In this document: piece after piece, positions 7,600 through 14,596 of the stretch
Layout: each line of letters starts with the position of its first letter
Numbering within the stretch: position 1 is the stretch's first letter
Assembly (NCBI GenBank): GCA_028291305.1
Contig: JAQGII010000385.1
Span: forward strand, 1-17,008
DNA length: 17,008 bases
Reading direction: 5' to 3'
Source: Caulobacteraceae bacterium
GTDB lineage: Bacteria > Pseudomonadota > Alphaproteobacteria > Caulobacterales > Caulobacteraceae
Position numbers and translations under genes: made by a program
Notes under the pieces: model-generated
The model's input: only the letters and a program-made list of their open reading frames with translations
The model's database searches: none
Told to the model about the DNA's origin: nothing

Positions 7600-9021
7600 T
7601 CAGGCGAACCCAGCCGCGACCGCCAGTTTGCTGTGGACGCGGGAGTAGACGAAATAGACCACTATTCCGATAGCGTTCCAGATCAGGAAGCGGGTGACGG
7701 TGATGCTCGGCAGATTGACGAACAGGTAGAAGCAGCCGGCCATCGCCAGGGGCGCTACCACCTTGCCGGCGGGCGCGCGGAACAGGCGCGGGCGATCTTT
7801 GTCCGAGAAGCGCAGGATCAGCATGCACAGCGCCACCGCGAAGAAGGCGGCAAGGGTGCCGGCGTTGGCCAGTTCGGCGATCTCCTTGAGGGACAGGAAG
7901 CCGGCCATGATCGCCGCCAGCACGCCCGTGGCTAGGGTGACGAGGGCGGGCGTGCCGAACTTCGGATGCACGCGCGCCAGCCGCACGGGCAAAAGGCCGT
8001 CGCGAGCCATGGCGAAGAAGACCCGGCTTTGCCCGTACATGAAGACCATGATGACGCTGGGCAGGGCGATCACCGCCGCGCCGCCGATCAGCACGGCGGC
8101 AAAGGGGTGGCCCAGCATGCGCAGGATGAAGGCCAGGGGCTCCACGCTTTTGGAGAAGTCCTCGACGCGCGAGGCGCCAATCGCGGCCAGGGCGACCACG
8201 ATGTAGATGGTCGTGCACAGCAGCATCGAGCCCATAATGCCGATCTTGAGGTCCCGCTGCGGGTTCTTGGCCTCCTCGGAAGCCGTGGAGATGGCGTCGA
8301 AGCCGTAGAAGGCGAAGAAGATCAGGGACGCTGCGGTCATCACCCCGACCTTTCCTTCAGGACCCTCGTGGCCGATGAAGCCGTTGGGCATGAACGGGTG
8401 GAAATGCGACGGGTGGAAGACCGGAAGGGTCAGGACCAGGAAGCCGCCGAGGGCGATCAGCTTGATCGCCACCAACACCAGGTTGAGCCGGGCGCTTTCC
8501 TTGGTGCCTAGGACCAGCAGGCCGCAGACGGCCAGGGTGATCACCACCGCGGGCAGGTTGACAAGGCCGCCCGCCGCGATCCCCGCGGTCAGGGCGGTGG
8601 GCATGTTGACCCCGACGGACTTCATCGCGCCCACGAAATAGCCCGACCAGCCGACCGCCACCGCGCTGCAGACCACAGTGTATTCCAGGATCAAACTCCA
8701 GCCGACCACCCAGGCGGGCAACTCTCCCAGCACGGCGTAGGTGTAGGCGTAGGCGCTGCCGGCGGCGGGCATCAGGGTCGACATTTCCGCGTAGCAGAGC
8801 GCCGCACAGGCGCAGACCGCGCCGGCGATCATGAAGGACAGGATCACCGCCGGCCCGGCCAGGCCCGCCCCCACCCCCGTCAGGGTGTAAATGCCGGTGC
8901 CGATAATGGCCCCGACACCCATGGCGACCAGGTGTCGCCAGTCCAACGTGCGCTTGAGGCGGTGTTCGACCTTGATGCTTTCGTCCAGGTCGAACGATTT
9001 GCGGCGGTTCAAAAAGTGCAA
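7600..9021 (-). CDS. APC-superfamily amino-acid permease, cationic amino acid transporter type
   Basis: The product is 473 residues with about 12 hydrophobic segments, an inner-membrane secondary transporter. The first TM carries the APC signature GVGAIIGTGIYTLTG at about 36-50, where the unwound helix binds the amino-acid backbone. AGSAYAYTYAVLGE, FFAFYGFDAISTASEEAKNP and YGQSRVFFAMARDGLLP are further family blocks, most like CAT/YfnA-type transporters. The start is TTG at 9021 with AGGAG six bases upstream (9032-9028); the next ATG is inside the first TM region, so the TTG is needed. It lies between the dehydrogenase and aminotransferase genes in one operon, which suggests it brings in lysine, pipecolate or a related amino acid. 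The substrate is inference. Confidence 0.9.
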   Translation of the reverse strand: MHFLNRRKSFDLDESIKVEHRLKRTLDWRHLVAMGVGAIIGTGIYTLTGVGAGLAGPAVILSFMIAGAVCACAALCYAEMSTLMPAAGSAYAYTYAVLGELPAWVVGWSLILEYTVVCSAVAVGWSGYFVGAMKSVGVNMPTALTAGIAAGGLVNLPAVVITLAVCGLLVLGTKESARLNLVLVAIKLIALGGFLVLTLPVFHPSHFHPFMPNGFIGHEGPEGKVGVMTAASLIFFAFYGFDAISTASEEAKNPQRDLKIGIMGSMLLCTTIYIVVALAAIGASRVEDFSKSVEPLAFILRMLGHPFAAVLIGGAAVIALPSVIMVFMYGQSRVFFAMARDGLLPVRLARVHPKFGTPALVTLATGVLAAIMAGFLSLKEIAELANAGTLAAFFAVALCMLILRFSDKDRPRLFRAPAGKVVAPLAMAGCFYLFVNLPSITVTRFLIWNAIGIVVYFVYSRVHSKLAVAAGFA

Positions 9022-9043
9022 TGCCGTCTCCTGCTTCCAGAGC

Positions 9044-9062
9044 GGTGAGCCGAAGGCTCGCC
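9044..9062 (-). other. Intercistronic hairpin between the dehydrogenase and permease genes
   Basis: GGTGAGCC (9044-9051) and GGCTCGCC (9055-9062) are complementary apart from one T/G position, around GAA. In the minus-strand transcript this is a 5-bp stem, a mismatch, then 2 bp. It lies in the 65-base gap, 12 bases upstream of the permease ribosome-binding site. It could adjust relative expression or mRNA stability of the two genes; no function is shown. Confidence 0.3.
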
Positions 9063-9086
9063 TATGGGTGTTCGGCGCCGTCGGGT

Positions 9087-10616
9087 TCAGACATCGAATT
9101 CCACCCCCTGCGCCAAGGGCAGGTCCGTGCCGTAGTTGAGCGTGTTGGTGGCGCGCCGCATGTAGGCTTTCCAGGAATCCGAGCCGGCCTCGCGGCCTCC
9201 GCCGGTTTCCTTTTCGCCGCCGAACGCGCCGCCGATCTCGGCCCCTGACGGGCCGATGTTCACATTGGCCACGCCGCAGTCGGATCCTTCGGCGGACAGG
9301 AAGGTTTCGGCCTCGCGCATGTTGAGGGTGAAGATCGAGGATGACAGCCCCTGGGGCACGTCGTTCTGCAGGTGGATTGCCTCGTCCAGCGTGGAATAGC
9401 GCATGACATAGAGGATGGGCGCGAAGGTTTCGCGGCGCACGCCCTCGGTCTGGACGTCGATTTCGACCAGGGCCGGGCGGACGTAGTAGGCGTCATCGCC
9501 CGCGACGGAGATGCGCTCGCCTCCGGTGATGGCGGCGCCGCTGGCGCGGGCGGCGTCGAGCGCCGCCTGCATCGCCCCGAACGCGGCGGCGTCGATCAGA
9601 GGGCCCACCAGGACGCCGTCCCGCCGCGGATCGCCAACGACCACGGACGTATAGGCGGATTTCACGCGGGTCATCAGCGCGTCGTAGATATCGGTATGCA
9701 CGAACAGCCGACGCAGGCTGGTGCAGCGCTGACCGGCGGTGCCCATGGCCGCGAAGGCAATGGCCCGGTAGGCCAGGTCCAGATCGGCCGAGGGGGCGAT
9801 GATGGCGGCGTTGTTGCCGCCGAGCTCCAGGATGCCCCGGGCGAAACGGGCGGCAAGGCGGGGGCCGACCGCCCGGCCCATGGCCGTGGATCCGGTGGCG
9901 GAAACCAGGGGGACGCGAGGGTCGGACACGAGTATTTCGCCCAGCTCGCGGCCGCCGATCAGCAGCGCGCAGAGCCCTGCCGGCGCATCTGCGCCGAAGC
10001 GGGCGGCGGCGCGCTCAAACAGCGCCTGCACCGCTAGGGCGGTCAGAGGCGTCTTCTCCGAAGGCTTCCAGATCACGCTGTCGCCGCAGACGAGGGCGAT
10101 CGCGGCGTTCCACGACCAGACAGCGACGGGGAAGTTGAAGGCGGAAATCACCCCGACGGGGCCCAGCGGGTGCCAGGTTTCCATCATCCGGTGACGGCGC
10201 CGCTCCGTGGTCAGGGTCAGGCCGGACAACTGGCGAGACAGCCCCATGGCGTATTCGCAGATGTCGATCATCTCCTGGACCTCACCCAGACCTTCCGAAA
10301 CGATCTTGCCGGTCTCCAGCGTCACCATGCGCGCCAGATCAACCTTGGCGGACCGGAGTTCTTCGCCGAGCAGCCGGACCAACTCGCCGCGGCGCGGCGC
10401 CGGCACATTGCGCCATTCCAGGAAGGCGGCGCGGGCTTGGCCGATCGCCGCGTTCGCCTCATCGGTGGAGGTTTCGCGCAAACTCGCCAGAAGCGCTCCG
10501 GTGATGGGCGAGCGCGCCGGCAACCCGCCGTCCGCGAACGCCGACGGGACGACGCCCAACCGGTCGAGCAGGGCTTTGGCTTCGTTGGCGATCACTTCGG
10601 AGGGCTCTGGGGACAT
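9087..10616 (-). CDS. amaB: ALDH7-type L-piperideine-6-carboxylate / aminoadipate-semialdehyde dehydrogenase
   Basis: Oxidises L-2-aminoadipate 6-semialdehyde (in equilibrium with piperideine-6-carboxylate) to L-2-aminoadipate using NAD(P), in lysine and pipecolate degradation. The product is 509 residues. Catalytic residues visible are N161 in SAFNFPVAVW, K184 in WKPSEKTP, E264 in LELGGNNA and the nucleophile C298 in GTAGQRCTSLRR. The LGGNNAAI block, the C-terminal GAFGGEKETGGGREAGSDSW and the ending NTLNYGTDLPLAQGVEF are typical of the ALDH7/antiquitin-AmaB group and separate it from generic ALDHs. It is the first gene of the minus-strand operon with the permease and aminotransferase. It is divergent from the XRE-cupin regulator, whose likely operator region covers its promoter. 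The start at 10616 has only a weak ribosome-binding site, but it gives the family length. The pathway role is well supported by hglS and the FAD dehydrogenase nearby. Confidence 0.92.
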   Translation of the reverse strand: MSPEPSEVIANEAKALLDRLGVVPSAFADGGLPARSPITGALLASLRETSTDEANAAIGQARAAFLEWRNVPAPRRGELVRLLGEELRSAKVDLARMVTLETGKIVSEGLGEVQEMIDICEYAMGLSRQLSGLTLTTERRRHRMMETWHPLGPVGVISAFNFPVAVWSWNAAIALVCGDSVIWKPSEKTPLTALAVQALFERAAARFGADAPAGLCALLIGGRELGEILVSDPRVPLVSATGSTAMGRAVGPRLAARFARGILELGGNNAAIIAPSADLDLAYRAIAFAAMGTAGQRCTSLRRLFVHTDIYDALMTRVKSAYTSVVVGDPRRDGVLVGPLIDAAAFGAMQAALDAARASGAAITGGERISVAGDDAYYVRPALVEIDVQTEGVRRETFAPILYVMRYSTLDEAIHLQNDVPQGLSSSIFTLNMREAETFLSAEGSDCGVANVNIGPSGAEIGGAFGGEKETGGGREAGSDSWKAYMRRATNTLNYGTDLPLAQGVEFDV

Positions 10617-10711
10617 GATGGATTGCCGATAATCAGGTTGACGGAGTCTTCGCGCAGCTAGCGAACAACCTTAGCGGGACGGCTCCGAAGGTGATTTCGG
10701 CGGCAGATGTT

Positions 10712-10743
10712 TCGTTTTGTAAACAAGATTCTCGCAAACGAGA
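10712..10743. promoter_or_regulatory. AT-richer inverted-repeat cluster in the amaB/regulator divergent promoter
   Basis: Within a GC-rich context, this stretch carries TCGTTT (10712-10717) matched by AAACGA (10736-10741), and the tighter pair TCTCG-caaa-CGAGA (10730-10743). TTGTaaACAA (10717-10726) lies in the same stretch. This is the expected place for the amaB promoter and for operator sites of the XRE-cupin protein. It is assigned by position and symmetry only. Confidence 0.45.
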
Positions 10744-10787
10744 TAAGATTCGCTAATGCAGCCCTCTACGATAGATTGTTCTGCGCA

Positions 10788-10818
10788 GCTCCCATTTTCG
10801 GATCATAAAATCGGGAGC
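10788..10818. promoter_or_regulatory. Long inverted repeat upstream of the regulator's likely start
   Basis: GCTCCCATTTT (10788-10798) and AAAAT-C-GGGAGC (10807-10818) are complementary over 11 bp with a single extra C, around the 8-base spacer cggatcat. It lies 24 bases upstream of the ATG at 10843. It may be an operator for autoregulation, or a hairpin in the regulator's 5' leader. Such a structure makes it less likely that the 29 codons from 10756 are translated. Confidence 0.45.
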
Positions 10819-10842
10819 GAGGGTGGTGATCGAGGCGATGGA

Positions 10843-11601
10843 ATGGCCGGTACGAGCAAGGGCGTCGATCGAACCGGCAACAGGTTGGCGGTGGCGCTGC
10901 GCGAACTGAGACAGAGGGACGGCCTGACACTGGCCGACGTCAGCCGGCGCACCGGGCTGTCGGTGTCGTCCCTCTCCAAAGTCGAGAACGGCCAGATGCT
11001 CCTGACCTACGACAAACTGGCGAGCCTGGCCTCGGGGATGGGGGTGGACATCACCTTCTTCTTCTCCGCTCACGGTCCGCTCAAGGACGAAACGGCGGCC
11101 GTCACCGCGCGCCGTTCGATCAACCGCAAGGGAGAAGGGGAGCGCGTCAATACCCGCTTCTACGACTACCTCTACCCCTGCGCCGACCTGTCCAACCGGC
11201 GGCTGCTGCCCATGATCGGCACGGTGAAGGCGCGCACGCTGGAGCAGTTCGGCGGCCTCGTCTCCCACGACGGCGAAGAGTTCACCACCGTGCTCGAAGG
11301 AAGGGTGGAGGTTCAGACGGAGTTCTACGGCCCGACAGTTCTGGAGGTGGGCGACAGCATCTATTTCGACAGCACCATGGGGCATGCCTACCTGGCCGCC
11401 TCGGACGGACCCTGCCGTATCCTGTGCGTGGCCACGGCGCCTGAAAAGGACCCGGTGCCCGCGCTGCGTGACGCCGTCAACGACAAGGCGTCGGCGATCG
11501 ATTGGTCGCCGGCGGCGGCCACCCAGCGGACCTATGCCCAAATCCCCCCCGAGGCCGAGGCTCCGTCCAAAACCAAGCCGCATCGTCCCGGGCGCAGCTA
11601 A
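10843..11601 (+). CDS. XRE-family regulator with C-terminal cupin domain
   Basis: The product is 252 residues from ATG 10843, which has GAGG 7 bases upstream; the upstream ATG at 10756 (281 residues) has no Shine-Dalgarno and would translate through an inverted repeat. The N-terminal helix-turn-helix covers about residues 12-68 (LAVALRELRQRDGLTLADVS, then GLSVSSLSKVENGQ). A cupin barrel covers about 125-197, with HDGEEFTTVLEGRVEV and the glycine-rich second motif GDSIYFDSTMGHAYLA. The tail is Pro/Lys rich. Proteins of this build are cytoplasmic DNA-binding regulators whose cupin senses a small molecule. It is divergent from the amaB operon and convergent with hglS, so it probably controls this catabolic locus and possibly itself. 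Ligand and sign of regulation are not known from sequence. The last codons overlap the hglS stop. Confidence 0.88.
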   Translation: MAGTSKGVDRTGNRLAVALRELRQRDGLTLADVSRRTGLSVSSLSKVENGQMLLTYDKLASLASGMGVDITFFFSAHGPLKDETAAVTARRSINRKGEGERVNTRFYDYLYPCADLSNRRLLPMIGTVKARTLEQFGGLVSHDGEEFTTVLEGRVEVQTEFYGPTVLEVGDSIYFDSTMGHAYLAASDGPCRILCVATAPEKDPVPALRDAVNDKASAIDWSPAAATQRTYAQIPPEAEAPSKTKPHRPGRS

Positions 11602-12995
11602 AGGGGTACGCCGATCTCACGGTCGATCGGCAGGCCCAGTTCGATCAGACAGGCTTCGCGAGACCGGGTGACGGCCTCGGCATAGAGCCTGAAAGGATCG
11701 AACACCGGGGCCCCGAGAGCCTCTTCAAAGGCTGTCAGATCGCCGCCGCGCGACACGCCGCCGATCGCCTCGTCGCCCAGGTTCGAGCGGAAGATCCCCG
11801 CAGCGCTGACCGGCAGGAAATCCTCATAGGTGATGGGCTCGCACCGCACCTGGCCGCTGGAGACCAGCGCCGCGAAGGTCGTCTCCGGCTCAATCGGTCG
11901 GTGCTGGAACTTGTCGGCAAGCCGGTACCGATAATAGGCCAGGCCGTGCTTGCGCATCGCATCGTCACTGTCCGGGAATTTGCGGAAGACGGCGGTCAGG
12001 TGACTGTTGAACGCCGCGGCCTGGGCCGCATCCTTGGCCGGATGCACAGAGGCCTGGGCCAGCAGCCGGTCGTAAAGTTCCCGTCCCGCAGGGGTAAGCG
12101 CGACGCCGCGTTGCTCAATTTCTCCGAACCGGGCGGTATGGACGCTTGCGACGCGGGAGCCGTCCGGCTCAATGAAATCGATGGCCTCCTGCAGCGCCTT
12201 GAAACTGGTCTGCCGCAGCAGGATCGGGTGTTGGCGCGCGGGCGGCCCCTCGATCAGCGCCTTGGCCTCAAGGCCGTGGCTGCGCATCGCCGCATGGGCT
12301 GCATCTATGGCGAGGGTTCGGGGGGTCAGGTGGTTGATGTGAGGCCCACGGAAGCAGACCACGTCCGCGATCAATGGGTGAACGGCCTTCAGCCCTTTGT
12401 AGGTTTGCGCCGAAACCGTCGCCTCGGAATGCCAGCGGAACGTGTTCAAGGCCTCGGAGACGAACTGCGTCGCGGCGGCCAAGCTGAGGCCGCCCTCCCT
12501 CTCATTCTGCAGAATCAGTTCGAGGCATCGGGGCGTGAAGGCATTGCGTTTGGCAAGGATCTCGGCGGCGTGGCTGCGCAGGCCCGCATCTTCGATCAAC
12601 TCCAGGCGCAGCAGGGACGTGAAGATGCGGAAGGGATTGCGCCTGAGTCCGTCGTCACTGATGGGCCGGAAGGCGGTGGAGTGAACCGGCACGCCCGCCG
12701 AGGACAGGCTGTAATAGCCAACAGGCGACATCCCCATCACGCCGAAAAGGCGCCGAACCGTCTTCAACTCCAGGGCCGTGCCGACGCGGATTGCCCCGTG
12801 GCGTTCGACGTCTATGCGGTCCGAGGGGTCGGACCCGTTGGGTGCTTGGTTGGTCAGCCTGGCGCGCCAGTTGATTTCGGAGACCAGCTCCAGCAGCGTT
12901 CCGTATTGGGGAACCTCGCGTCGGTACATGTCCGACATCGCCATCGAGAACATCGCTCGGATGTCGTGCGGTGAGACGAATTGGACGGCTGTCAT
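11598..12995 (-). CDS. hglS: 2-oxoadipate dioxygenase/decarboxylase (HglS, DUF1338/YdcJ family)
   Basis: Fe(II)-dependent enzyme that converts 2-oxoadipate plus O2 to D-2-hydroxyglutarate and CO2. The product is 465 residues, matching family length. The family start FSMAMSDMYRREVPQYGTLL is clear. The block ERHGAIRVG gives H66 and R70; GPHINHLTPRTL gives H222; RFGEIEQRG gives E292. These fit the metal-binding His, His, Glu and substrate Arg described for Pseudomonas putida HglS, from memory of that work. MGMSPVGYYSLSSAGVPVHSTAFRP at about 87-111 is another family block. The gene is divergent from the D-2-hydroxyglutarate dehydrogenase, which uses its product, and converges on the regulator with overlapping stops. 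The ribosome-binding site before ATG 12995 is weak. An old annotation of this family would be hypothetical protein; the pathway context here makes the specific role strong. Confidence 0.92.
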   Translation of the reverse strand: MTAVQFVSPHDIRAMFSMAMSDMYRREVPQYGTLLELVSEINWRARLTNQAPNGSDPSDRIDVERHGAIRVGTALELKTVRRLFGVMGMSPVGYYSLSSAGVPVHSTAFRPISDDGLRRNPFRIFTSLLRLELIEDAGLRSHAAEILAKRNAFTPRCLELILQNEREGGLSLAAATQFVSEALNTFRWHSEATVSAQTYKGLKAVHPLIADVVCFRGPHINHLTPRTLAIDAAHAAMRSHGLEAKALIEGPPARQHPILLRQTSFKALQEAIDFIEPDGSRVASVHTARFGEIEQRGVALTPAGRELYDRLLAQASVHPAKDAAQAAAFNSHLTAVFRKFPDSDDAMRKHGLAYYRYRLADKFQHRPIEPETTFAALVSSGQVRCEPITYEDFLPVSAAGIFRSNLGDEAIGGVSRGGDLTAFEEALGAPVFDPFRLYAEAVTRSREACLIELGLPIDREIGVPL

Positions 12996-13164
12996 GATCT
13001 CGGATGCAGTCAGTTGGCAATGATGGTTGGGGCGTCAGCCTGAAAGGATGCTCCACTCCAGACCGAAAGCTCTACGTCGTTTTCGGCAAATCCAGGATTC
13101 TCTTCGGCGTCAGCCATGACAACCTGAAGCCGCGCAAGCGGGTTCTCGATCGAGGGGCGTGCCG
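12996..13164. promoter_or_regulatory. Divergent promoter region between hglS and the D-2-hydroxyglutarate dehydrogenase gene
   Basis: This 169-base spacer must hold the promoters of both genes. It contains a 10-bp direct repeat, GGCGTCAGCC, at 13032-13041 and 13106-13115. It also has a stretch near 13078-13102 (TCGTTTT, then GCAAA, then GATTCTC) that shares the same words with the amaB/regulator divergent region at 10712-10738, with different spacing. A common regulator could bind both. No definite -35/-10 boxes were identified. Confidence 0.4.
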
Positions 13165-14583
13165 ATGGGTTCGACGTGTGATTTCCTTGGCCGCCTGGGC
13201 GAGATTGCTGGCCCCGCCGGCCTTCTCACCGACATGGACGCCATGGCGCCGCATCTGGTCGATTGGCGAGGCCAGTTCCGGGGCCGCGCCGACGCCGTTG
13301 TGCGGCCCAGGTCCACAGCCGAAGTGGCGGCCATCGTGCGCGCCTGCGGCGAGTTCCAAGCGGCCATCGTGCCCCAGGGCGGCAACACCGGCCTGGCCGG
13401 CGGGGCGACCCCAACGCCGGCGGGCCGGCAGATCGTGCTGGCCTTGGGTCGGATGAACCGGGTGAGGGACCTCGATCCCCTGGATAACCTCCTGGTCGCC
13501 GAGGCGGGTTGCGTGCTGCAGACCCTACAAACGGCGGCGGTCGGCGCCGGTCGGCTTCTGCCTTTGAGTTTCGGCGCAGAAGGCAGCGCCCAGATCGGCG
13601 GGGCGATCGCGACAAATGCAGGGGGCGTCAACGTGCTGCGCTACGGCAGCACCCGCCAGCTGGTTCTGGGGCTGGAGGTGGTGCTGCCCGATGGGACGGT
13701 GCTGGAGCGGCTCGGGCGGCTACGCAAGGACAACGCCGGTTACGACTGGAAGCAGGTCTTCATCGGATCGGAAGGCACATTGGGTATCATCACCGCGGCC
13801 AGCCTGCGCCTCTATCCCAAGCCGGCGCAAAGCCAGACGGCGATGGTGTCGGTCGGGAGTCCGGGCGCGGCGTTGCGACTGTTCGAGCGGATCGACGCCG
13901 AACTGGGTGAATTCCTGTCCAGCTTCGAGCTTGTCTCCGAGGCCGCCTACCGGGTCTCGCTCGACCATCTCCCCGGCGCCAGCTTCCCGTTCAGCGAGGG
14001 CTGGGTAGTGCTGGTGGAACTGACCGCCGGGAGCCCCGACCTACCCCTGGGCGAGGTCTTGGAAGCGACCCTGGCCCGCGCTTTCGAAGACGGCTGCGCC
14101 CTCGACGCGGTGATCGCCCAGACCGTTGCCCAGGCCCAGGCCCTGTGGCTGGTGCGCGAAAGCATCGCCGACGGCGAACGGGCTGCGGGCGTGAGCGTCA
14201 AACACGACGTCTCGGTGCCGATCTCCCGCATCGCCGACCTGATCGCCGCGGTGGAGCGCGGCGCCCCCGAACTGTTCCCCGGCGCTCGCCCGAACATCTT
14301 CGGCCATGTGGGCGACGGCAACATGCATGTGAACATCATCCTGTCGCCGCAGCAGGCGACCGACCCGACCGTCGCGCATCGCCTGAACGACTATGTGCAC
14401 GACCTGGTCGCGGCCGAGGGTGGCAGCATCACCGCCGAACATGGCATTGGCCAGTACCGCCGTGACGAACTCTACAAATACAAAACCGTCGCCGAGCTGC
14501 GCCTGATGGAGCAGTTCAAGCAACTGCTCGACCCGCGCAACCTGATGAACCCCGGCAAGGTGATCCAGGTCGAGCCGGGCTGA
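13165..14583 (+). CDS. FAD-linked D-2-hydroxyglutarate dehydrogenase
   Basis: Oxidises D-2-hydroxyglutarate to 2-oxoglutarate, passing electrons on through FAD. The product is 472 residues from ATG 13165, with GAGGGG 7 bases upstream; a GTG two codons earlier is too close to that site. The N-terminal FAD-binding domain has PQGGNTGLAGG at about 70-80, GAEGSAQIGGAIATNAGG and FIGSEGTLGIIT. The C-terminal domain has SVKHDVSVPISR, the metal-site HVGDGNMHVN (H381, H388) and AEHGIGQYRRDE (E425, H426), ending with LDPRNLMNPGKV. These motifs are shared with D-lactate dehydrogenases of the same family. The choice of D-2-hydroxyglutarate rests on its place divergent from hglS. No signal peptide is seen, so it is cytoplasmic. 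It ends 13 bases from the end of the convergent glutamate dehydrogenase gene, with no room for separate terminators. Confidence 0.88.
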   Translation: MGSTCDFLGRLGEIAGPAGLLTDMDAMAPHLVDWRGQFRGRADAVVRPRSTAEVAAIVRACGEFQAAIVPQGGNTGLAGGATPTPAGRQIVLALGRMNRVRDLDPLDNLLVAEAGCVLQTLQTAAVGAGRLLPLSFGAEGSAQIGGAIATNAGGVNVLRYGSTRQLVLGLEVVLPDGTVLERLGRLRKDNAGYDWKQVFIGSEGTLGIITAASLRLYPKPAQSQTAMVSVGSPGAALRLFERIDAELGEFLSSFELVSEAAYRVSLDHLPGASFPFSEGWVVLVELTAGSPDLPLGEVLEATLARAFEDGCALDAVIAQTVAQAQALWLVRESIADGERAAGVSVKHDVSVPISRIADLIAAVERGAPELFPGARPNIFGHVGDGNMHVNIILSPQQATDPTVAHRLNDYVHDLVAAEGGSITAEHGIGQYRRDELYKYKTVAELRLMEQFKQLLDPRNLMNPGKVIQVEPG

Positions 14584-14596
14584 CAGCGGCTGCGGA

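Noticed and set aside
13165..14583. D-lactate or glycolate dehydrogenase instead of D-2-hydroxyglutarate dehydrogenase
   Set aside because: Motifs are shared between these enzymes, but the gene is divergent from hglS, whose product is D-2-hydroxyglutarate. No lactate or glycolate genes (such as glcE, glcF or a lactate permease) are nearby.
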